This document shows positions 1 to 4,646 of a stretch of 8,441 nucleotides of DNA, piece after piece (position 1 is the stretch's first letter; every line of letters starts with the position of its first letter). The position numbers and the translations under genes are program-made. The notes beneath the pieces were generated by a model. It saw only the letters and a list, made by a program, of their open reading frames with translations. It had not been told where the DNA came from and made no database searches. The stretch comes from Vulcanimicrobiia bacterium (lineage in GTDB: Bacteria > Vulcanimicrobiota > Vulcanimicrobiia > Vulcanimicrobiales > Vulcanimicrobiaceae). The stretch spans positions 1-8,441 of the forward strand of contig JANWKW010000092.1 of assembly GCA_025451135.1 (NCBI GenBank). Reading direction: 5' to 3'.

Positions 1-295
1 CTGGTTTTTACTGGTGAGTTGGGTGGGTTTGCTGCGTTGCGTCGCATTCCCGCTGGGCGCGACGCTCGGGATTACAGGGGGCGTGGCGTTGGATTGCGGC
101 GGTCCCTCGACTGCGCTTCGCTACGCTCGGGATGACAGGGGGGCGATGCGTTGGATTGTGGCGGTCCCTCGACTGCGCGCTTTGCGCTACGCTCGGGATG
201 ACAGGGGGCGATGCGTTGGATTGTGGCGGTCCCTCGACTGCGCTTCGCTACGCTCGGGATGACAGGGGGGGGGCGGGCGGGAGCGGCTCGGGGCG
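1..295. repeat. Left array of intergenic repeats (core CGCTCGGGATGACAG)
   Basis: No gene is seen here. Three good copies and one decayed copy of a unit of about 62-65 bp are visible. Each begins GGTCCCTCGACTGCGC (at 101, 163 and 228), passes through a GCTACGCTCGGGATGACAG core, and ends in a G-run followed by GCGATGCGTTGGATTGTGGC or a close relative. Copy 3 differs from copy 2 by four extra bases in the middle (GCGCTTTGCGC) and one fewer G. A decayed copy (about 38-100) carries GATTACAG instead of GATGACAG. The array ends in a nine-G run (265-273). Short reading frames through it are repeat translations. Copies are contiguous with no unique spacers, so it is not a CRISPR array. It looks like a dispersed intergenic repeat family; its function is unknown to me. 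Confidence 0.9.
265..281 (+). other. Possible G-quadruplex tract
   Basis: A nine-G run followed by C-GGG-C-GGG gives at least four GGG tracts with loops of 1-3 bases on the plus strand. It lies at the edge of the left repeat array, 15 bases beyond the stop codon of the minus-strand gene, whose transcript would carry the C-rich complement. Quadruplex potential is read from the motif only. Such tracts are also prone to length errors in sequencing. Confidence 0.45.
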
Positions 296-925
296 TTAGA
301 TCGCTCGTAGGGTGAACGGGACGGTGTCGAGCGTCGATCCGCCGGTGAACTGGAGCCAGAAGTCGTACGACTGCGCGCGCGGTGCGAGGACCTGCATCGC
401 GAAGGCGCCGGGCACGTGTGCGTCCGGGGCGAGCGGCGGGGCGGCGAGCATCATGGCGTCGCCGCAGTCGTTCGAGGCCATCGCGAGCATGTCGTCGCTC
501 ATGCCGTGACCGTGCATGTACGCGAGGTCGCCGGTGCCGATGAAGACGCCGTGCGCGATCGCGCCGAGATACGGATGCAGATCGGTCGCGGGACGGCCGT
601 GCTCGGTGATGGCGATGCGGATGGTCGCGATCTGCGCGGGCGCGACGGTGGTCGTGTCGAGGCGGATGGTGTAGGGGCCGGCGTGCGCGATGCCGGTGCG
701 CGGATAGGTGGTGCGTGCGGCGGCGCGCCGCGCGGGCGCGAGGTCGAAGCGGAAGACCTGGCGGCCGAGCGCGTGCGGGTCGCCGTCGATGTAGACGTGG
801 TAGGGCGCGCCCGCGACCAGCGGCGTGTCGATGGTGAAGTGACCGTCGGCGTGGAGCACCGGATGGATGTGGCGGAAATCGCGCAGATCGTCGGAGACCA
901 CGACGACGTGCAGCAGTTTGGTCAT
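296..925 (-). CDS. YtkA-like Ig-fold, His/Met-rich protein (downstream part of a split gene)
   Basis: The longest ATG-initiated frame gives 209 residues. It resembles two-lobed YtkA/FixH-like Ig-fold proteins that are usually exported and often found near metal-handling genes. The first lobe begins MTKLLHVVVVSDDLRDFRHIHP (1-22), followed by beta-rich sequence to about residue 65. The second lobe contains GRPATDLHPYLGAIAHGVFI (110-129) and AYMHGHGM (135-142), then a Met-rich stretch (141-177) and a final FWLQFTGG strand (189-196). The His- and Met-rich loops would suit copper or another soft metal; that is inference. The frame has no signal peptide and begins in mid-domain, because its natural N-terminus lies upstream of an in-frame TAG at 965-967. 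ATG 925 is therefore probably an internal methionine. Stop is TAA at 296-298. Family assignment is from recognisable motifs only. Confidence 0.72.
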   Translation of the reverse strand: MTKLLHVVVVSDDLRDFRHIHPVLHADGHFTIDTPLVAGAPYHVYIDGDPHALGRQVFRFDLAPARRAAARTTYPRTGIAHAGPYTIRLDTTTVAPAQIATIRIAITEHGRPATDLHPYLGAIAHGVFIGTGDLAYMHGHGMSDDMLAMASNDCGDAMMLAAPPLAPDAHVPGAFAMQVLAPRAQSYDFWLQFTGGSTLDTVPFTLRAI

Positions 926-1102
926 GTTGCGGTCGTAGGCGCGGACGGTCCGGCCGGAGGCGGTCTACCAGATGTCGAGGCGGGTGGCGCCGCGCGCGGC
1001 CGGCGTGGTGCGCAGATAGGCAGCGATCGGGCGCTCGCCCGTTATCAAGACGCCGTGGCCGGGGTAGGTGACGGCGGCCGAGAGGGCCAGGGCGGCGATC
1101 AT
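926..1102 (-). pseudogene. Severed 5' end of the YtkA-like gene, ending in an amber codon
   Basis: Reading the minus strand from ATG 1102 gives 45 codons in exactly the same frame as the 296-925 gene. They start MIAALALSAAVTYPGHGV and end TPAARGATRLDIW, followed by TAG (965-967) and then TASGRTVRAYDRN leading into MTKLLH. The first residues look like a short secretory signal. The segment GATRLDIW-(stop)-TASGRTVRAYDRN reads as the two beta strands that normally precede MTKLLH in this family. Without the stop the product would be 268 residues. A single C-to-T change (CAG to TAG) would explain the interruption, though other codons are possible. TAG also ends ispH and the ligase gene here, so a genome-wide reassignment is unlikely. 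The options are a recent pseudogene, readthrough, or a sequence error. Confidence 0.65.
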
Positions 1103-1211
1103 CGCGGGGATGTTCGGCGGATAACGTCCCGTTCCGCCGGCGTTAAACTCACCTTAAGCGGTGGTATGCATGATGGACGTACCGTACCTATTCTTTGGAG
1201 AGGACCGCCAT
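1103..1211. promoter_or_regulatory. Divergent intergenic region, likely promoter-bearing
   Basis: This gap separates the minus-strand YtkA-like gene from the plus-strand acidic ORF. Bases 1142-1172 are AT-richer than anything nearby and contain TTAAAC (1143-1148) and TATGCA (1165-1170), 16 bases apart. These are only weak -35/-10 matches in the plus direction. A divergent promoter is expected from the gene orientation, but no convincing box was identified on either strand. Confidence 0.3.
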
Positions 1212-1352
1212 ATGTCGCAGACCGACGATAATTCGCTGCCCGACGACCTGCCGCTCGACGACGTGGACATCGAAGGCGACGAGGACGAGGACGAAAAGGA
1301 CGAGGCCGGCTCCAACAACCCCGACGACCTCGAGCCGGAAGGCGACCAATAA
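1212..1352 (+). CDS. Small, extremely acidic peptide (46 aa)
   Basis: ATG 1212 is chosen because GGAGAGGA (1197-1204) sits 7 bases upstream, a good Shine-Dalgarno. A longer GTG-initiated version from 1161 would place that site inside the gene. The 46-residue product has 21 Asp/Glu (14 D, 7 E) and one Lys. It has no Cys and no aromatic residue, so it should be disordered and strongly anionic. It contains the runs DDLPLDDVDIEGDEDEDEKDE (11-31) and NPDDLEPEGD (36-45). I do not recognise a family. It ends 35 bases before ispH, with a strong hairpin between them, and is likely on the same transcript. Possible roles are a chaperone-like or nucleic-acid-mimicking peptide, or simply an upstream ORF that influences ispH translation; the sequence does not choose. 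Confidence 0.6.
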   Translation: MSQTDDNSLPDDLPLDDVDIEGDEDEDEKDEAGSNNPDDLEPEGDQ

Positions 1353-1360
1353 GGGCAGAC

Positions 1361-1390
1361 CGTCCCCGGGAGCGAACGTTCCCGGGGATG
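1361..1390 (+). promoter_or_regulatory. RNA hairpin enclosing the ispH start codon
   Basis: Bases 1361-1373 pair with 1378-1390 around a GAAC loop (1374-1377), giving 13 consecutive pairs of which two are G-U. The core CCCCGGGA/TCCCGGGG is perfect. The outermost three pairs use the ispH AUG itself (1388-1390). The likely Shine-Dalgarno GGGAG (1368-1372) is in the left arm. No T-run follows, so it is a poor intrinsic terminator. It is better read as a translation-controlling stem or a processing/stability element between the acidic ORF and ispH. The pairing is seen in the sequence; the role is inference. Confidence 0.6.
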
Positions 1391-2329
1391 ACTCGCCGAA
1401 TACTTCTCGCGAATCCGCGCGGCTTTTGTGCCGGCGTCGAACGCGCGATCCGGATCATCGAGGAACTCCTCGAGATCCACCCCGACGCCCCGCTGTACGT
1501 GCGCAAAGAGATCGTGCACAATCGCGACGTGGTCGAGAAGCTGCGCGCGCGCGGCGTCATCTTCGTGGAAGAGCTGGACGAGGTGCCCGAAGGGGCGCTG
1601 GTGGTGTTCAGCGCGCACGGCGTCGCCAAGGCGGTGCAGCGGCACGCGAAGGAGCGCAACCTGCGGGTGCTCGACGCGACCTGCCCGCTGGTCTCGAAGG
1701 TCCACGTGGAAGCGATGCGCTTCAATCGCGAAGGCTACTTCCTGCTGTTCATCGGCCACGACGGCCACGACGAAGTGGCCGGCACGCTCGGCCAGGTGAA
1801 CGGCGGGATCGCACTGGTCGAGAGCATCGCGGATGCCGAGGCGGTCGCGCCGCCCGACCCGGAACGCGTGGCGCTGATCACGCAGACGACCTTGAGCCTG
1901 GACGATACGCTCGCGATCGTGGACGTGCTCAAGCGGCGCTTCCCGGCGATGCGCGAACCGCAGCGCAGCGATATCTGCTACGCCACCCAGAACCGGCAGA
2001 ACGCGGTGCACGGGCTGGCCGAACACGCCGACGTCGTGATCGTGGTCGGGTCGAGCAACAGTTCGAACTCGGTGCGGCTGATGGACTGTTCGCTGGATAA
2101 GGACACGCCGGCGTATCTGCTGGACGATCCGGCGATGCTCGACGCGGCCTGGTTCGAAGGCGCGGCGACCATCGGCGTGACGGCCGGCGCGTCGACGCCC
2201 GAGCAGTTGGTGCTGCGCGTGGTCGCGCGCATCAGCGAGTTGACCGGCGTCGAGACGGTCGAAGAGTTCGGCCAGCCGGAGCCGCCGATCGTGTTCCGTC
2301 TTCCGCGCGAGCTGGACCGGGCGGTCTAG
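1388..2329 (+). CDS. ispH: 4-hydroxy-3-methylbut-2-enyl diphosphate reductase (IspH/LytB)
   Basis: IspH is the last enzyme of the MEP isoprenoid pathway. It reduces HMBPP to IPP and DMAPP in the cytoplasm using an Fe-S cluster and electrons from a ferredoxin or flavodoxin-type donor. The 313-residue length matches the family (E. coli 316). The start ILLANPRGFCAGVERA (5-20) is diagnostic. The three cluster cysteines are C14, C99 (DATCPLV) and C197 (DICYATQNRQ). Substrate-site residues are present: H44 (EIVHN), H77 (SAHGV), H127 and E129 (GHDGHDE), T167/T168 (TQTTLS), the SSNSSNS loop (222-228) and VTAGAST (264-270). ATG 1388 aligns with the family N-terminus. Its initiation region is folded into a 13-pair hairpin. 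It stops with TAG, and the next gene follows in the same frame after 162 bases. Nothing suggests loss of function. Confidence 0.97.
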   Translation: MTRRILLANPRGFCAGVERAIRIIEELLEIHPDAPLYVRKEIVHNRDVVEKLRARGVIFVEELDEVPEGALVVFSAHGVAKAVQRHAKERNLRVLDATCPLVSKVHVEAMRFNREGYFLLFIGHDGHDEVAGTLGQVNGGIALVESIADAEAVAPPDPERVALITQTTLSLDDTLAIVDVLKRRFPAMREPQRSDICYATQNRQNAVHGLAEHADVVIVVGSSNSSNSVRLMDCSLDKDTPAYLLDDPAMLDAAWFEGAATIGVTAGASTPEQLVLRVVARISELTGVETVEEFGQPEPPIVFRLPRELDRAV

Positions 2330-2373
2330 CGCCGACGGGCGATCCACTGCAGGCGGAGAAGGGAAGCGACCGA

Positions 2374-2389
2374 ACATCCCCCGGGATGT
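2374..2389. promoter_or_regulatory. Inverted repeat ACATCCC-CC-GGGATGT
   Basis: Seven-base arms meet across a two-base CC centre, between ispH and the phosphatase/kinase gene. The dyad could be an operator, or an RNA stem of six pairs with a four-base loop. It is followed by a second small palindrome, AGCGC-A-GCGCT (2395-2405). No T-run follows. The ATG at 2386, a possible original start of the downstream gene, lies inside the right arm. Confidence 0.3.
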
Positions 2390-2491
2390 CTTGCAGCGCA
2401 GCGCTCGCACAACGGCGCGGGCGATAGTCCGATTCCAAACTCACCCGAAGCAGTCGCCGAGCTGCAGTCGCTCGCGCGGTGTTGGATCGCG

Positions 2492-4420
2492 ATGGGCCGG
2501 GCCAGCAGCCTTCAAGAGATCTCGGCGGCGGCGCTGACGGGACTGACGGCACTCGCGCATACGCCGATCGCCTATACGGCGCGCTTGGAAGCCGGCGTAT
2601 GGACGATTGTCGGACACGTCGGTCTGGACGGCGACGTGGCGGGCGTGGCCGTGCCGGAGGCGGAGGCGCCGCACTATGCGGCGTTGCGCGAGGGTCGGAC
2701 GCTCTGTTATGAAGACGCCGCGTCGATGGGACCCGACCTGGCCGCGCGGCTCGACGCCGTCGGCTTGCGCGCGCTCTACGCGGCGCCGATGATGAAAGAC
2801 GACGAGTGCGTGGGCGCGGTCGCGATCGGCGCGCCGACAGAGACGACGTTCACGCCGCGACAGCGGGCGCTCACGCAGCTCTTCGCGGCGCACTTGAGCA
2901 ATCTGGTGACCAAGCGCGAACTGCTGCACTCGCTCGAGATCCTGGCCGAATCGGTGCCGGTGATCGTGCTGCGGACCGAGCCGAGCGGCTGGATCAACTG
3001 GTACAACCGGCGCTGGTACGAGTACACCGGCCAGACGCGCGAGGAGGCGGCGGGCTGGGGTTGGCAGACCGCGCACCATCCCGAAGACCTGCTGCGCGTG
3101 ATGGAAGAGTGGCCGAAGGCGCTCGCGACCGGCGCGCCGATCGAGATCGAGTTCCGGCTCAAGCGTTACGACGGCGAGTATCGCTGGCATCTGGCCAACG
3201 TCGATCCGGTCCGCGACGACCACGGGACGATCGTCGGCTGGTACGGCAGCGTGGTCGACATCGAAGCGCAGAAAGATGCGCTGGAACGGACGAAGCGGGT
3301 GGCCGACGCGCTCCAAGAAGCGTTCTTGCCGACAGCGCTGCCGTCGCGCCCGGATCTGCGGCTGGATGCGATGTACGTGTCGGCCGAAGAAGACGCGCGC
3401 GTCGGCGGCGACTGGTACGACGCGTTCGATCTGCCGGACGGACGCATGGTGTTCTCGATCGGCGACGTCGGCGGGCACGGCTTGAGCGCGTCGATCACGG
3501 TCGGCAAACTGCGGCAAGGGGTCTACTATCTCTCGCGCTTGATCGACGATCCGGCGCTGATCCTGGCCGAACTCAACCGCGGGCTGCGCGAACAGGAGCC
3601 GGATACGTACGTGACCGCGATCGTAGGCATGATCGAGCGCGACGGCAAGACGATCCGCTACGCGTCGGCGGGACATCCGCCGCCGGTGCTGGCGCGACGC
3701 GCGGGCGAGCCCGCGGTCGACTTGCCCACCGGCGGACCGCCGCTGGGCGTGCTGGCGCAGCCGGCGATCCCGGTGCGGACGATCGCGGTCGAACCAGACA
3801 TGGTGCTGGCGCTCTACACCGATGGCATGACCGAGTTCGGGCGGGATGCGGTCGCCGGCGAAGCGCGGCTGCGCGCGGCCGTCGGCGATCTGGTCGGCAC
3901 GCGCTGGGCGCGACCGGCGAAGGTCGCCTACGACACGATCTTGGACGGGCAGCTGCCGCAGGACGATGCGGCGCTGCTGGTGCTGCAGTTCGCCCAGGTC
4001 GACGCGATCGACCCGGAGCGGCCGGAGGGCGACACCAAGCAGTGGCGCTTCCACGCCAGCGACGCCAAGGCGGTGCACGTGGCGCGGCGCGAGATGGGCG
4101 CGTTCTTGCGGCGCAGCTACGGCAGCGAAGAGGCGGCCTTCGAGAGCGAGCTGATCGTCGGCGAACTGCTGGCCAACACGGTCGAGCACGCGCCCGGGCT
4201 GGTGCACATGACGATCACGCGCGAGAACGGCGACCACGTGCTGGTGGTGCGCGATAGCGGGCCGGGGATGGCGGCGTTCGTCGCGACCCTGCCGGAGGAT
4301 CCGATGCAGGAAGGCCAGCGCGGGCTGTTCCTGGTGGGCTCGCTCTCGGCCCGGGTGACGGTGGAGCGATCGCCCCAGGGCGGCGCCGAACTGCGCGTGG
4401 TGTTGCCGCCGGCCCCGTAA
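2492..4420 (+). CDS. GAF-PAS-PP2C (SpoIIE/RsbU) phosphatase fused to an RsbW-like HATPase kinase domain
   Basis: A cytoplasmic signalling protein of 642 residues from ATG 2492. Domains in order: GAF-like sensor (about 1-140); PAS/PAC (about 145-262, with RWYEYTGQTREEA and a GEYRWHLANVDPVRD strand); PP2C/SpoIIE phosphatase (about 268-500); RsbW/SpoIIAB-type HATPase (about 515-640). Phosphatase metal and catalytic motifs are intact: VGGDWYD (304-310), GDVGGHG (324-330), ASAGHPPP (391-398), YTDGMTE (442-448) and the terminal DD (491-492). The HATPase has an N box (GELLANTVEHAPG, E558/N562), a G1 box DSGPGM (588-593) and a G2-like GQRGLFLV (608-615). By family knowledge, such proteins dephosphorylate an anti-anti-sigma STAS protein and can also phosphorylate it or bind a sigma factor; no STAS gene or sigma factor is in this window. 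The true start is doubtful: the upstream frame encodes a good GAF first helix but contains no ATG, GTG or TTG back to the ispH stop. Confidence 0.93.
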   Translation: MGRASSLQEISAAALTGLTALAHTPIAYTARLEAGVWTIVGHVGLDGDVAGVAVPEAEAPHYAALREGRTLCYEDAASMGPDLAARLDAVGLRALYAAPMMKDDECVGAVAIGAPTETTFTPRQRALTQLFAAHLSNLVTKRELLHSLEILAESVPVIVLRTEPSGWINWYNRRWYEYTGQTREEAAGWGWQTAHHPEDLLRVMEEWPKALATGAPIEIEFRLKRYDGEYRWHLANVDPVRDDHGTIVGWYGSVVDIEAQKDALERTKRVADALQEAFLPTALPSRPDLRLDAMYVSAEEDARVGGDWYDAFDLPDGRMVFSIGDVGGHGLSASITVGKLRQGVYYLSRLIDDPALILAELNRGLREQEPDTYVTAIVGMIERDGKTIRYASAGHPPPVLARRAGEPAVDLPTGGPPLGVLAQPAIPVRTIAVEPDMVLALYTDGMTEFGRDAVAGEARLRAAVGDLVGTRWARPAKVAYDTILDGQLPQDDAALLVLQFAQVDAIDPERPEGDTKQWRFHASDAKAVHVARREMGAFLRRSYGSEEAAFESELIVGELLANTVEHAPGLVHMTITRENGDHVLVVRDSGPGMAAFVATLPEDPMQEGQRGLFLVGSLSARVTVERSPQGGAELRVVLPPAP

Positions 4421-4430
4421 CGGGTATAGC
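4403..4430 (+). promoter_or_regulatory. Candidate weak promoter before the second acidic ORF
   Basis: TTGCCG (4403-4408) and TATAGC (4425-4430) are separated by 16 bases. Each matches the sigma-70 consensus in four of six positions. They overlap the 3' end of the phosphatase/kinase gene. If used, transcription would begin inside or just after the hairpin at 4431-4446. This is only a consensus match. Confidence 0.25.
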
Positions 4431-4446
4431 TCTCCCGTAAGGGAGA
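4431..4446 (+). promoter_or_regulatory. SD-sequestering hairpin with GUAA tetraloop
   Basis: TCTCCC (4431-4436) pairs perfectly with GGGAGA (4441-4446) around GTAA, which as RNA is a stable GNRA tetraloop. The right arm is the Shine-Dalgarno of the acidic ORF starting at 4455, with nine bases from GGGAG to the ATG. When folded, the stem would hide the ribosome-binding site of that ORF and, through the stop/start overlap, could also limit the ligase. The pairing is seen; the regulatory effect is inferred. Confidence 0.55.
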
Positions 4447-4454
4447 ATTCTGCC

Positions 4455-4646
4455 ATGCACCAACCAGCGCGCGACCGGGACGGCGAGATCTTCGAGAACG
4501 ACCTGACCGAGGAAAGCACGGCGACCCCCGCCGAGCGGGACGACGCCGATCACGACGACGGCCTGAAGACCGATATGGACGACCAGACCGGCGACGAATT
4601 CATGCACGACCACTTCGGATCGGGCGAGAAGCAGAAGCCGGAATGA
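4455..4646 (+). CDS. Small acidic hydrophilic protein (63 aa)
   Basis: ATG 4455 has GGGAG (4441-4445) nine bases upstream. The 63 residues contain 21 Asp/Glu, 6 Lys/Arg and 4 His. There is no Cys or Trp, and hydrophobic residues are few apart from three Phe (13, 49, 54). It starts MHQPARDRDGEIFENDLTEE; a central RDDADHDDGLKTDMDDQTGDE (28-48) and a lysine-bearing tail follow. Its predicted character is disordered. I recognise no family. Its TGA overlaps the ligase ATG by four bases (ATGA, 4643-4646), which argues that it is translated and coupled to the ligase. It resembles the 46-residue acidic ORF before ispH in composition but not clearly in sequence. Confidence 0.65.
   Translation: MHQPARDRDGEIFENDLTEESTATPAERDDADHDDGLKTDMDDQTGDEFMHDHFGSGEKQKPE

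Noticed and set aside
14..262. 82-residue plus-strand ORF at the left edge
   Set aside because: It is a translation of the repeat array; the peptide itself repeats with the DNA unit (ALRYARDDRG).
965..967. TAG recoding (amber reassigned to an amino acid)
   Set aside because: TAG ends ispH at 2327-2329 and the ligase at 6347-6349 at the expected family lengths, so it works as a stop here.
1161..1211. GTG-initiated 17-residue extension of the 46-residue acidic ORF
   Set aside because: The strong SD at 1197-1204 would lie inside the gene and points to ATG 1212; the extension (MVCMMDVPYLFFGEDRH) is unlike the rest of the protein.
1361..1390. Intrinsic terminator after the acidic ORF
   Set aside because: The stem is strong, but it runs into the ispH start codon and no T-tract follows.
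2441..4519. 692-residue antisense ORF opposite the phosphatase/kinase gene
   Set aside because: It is an Arg/His/Gln-rich shadow produced by high-GC codon bias, with no recognisable domain, whereas the plus strand has complete motifs.
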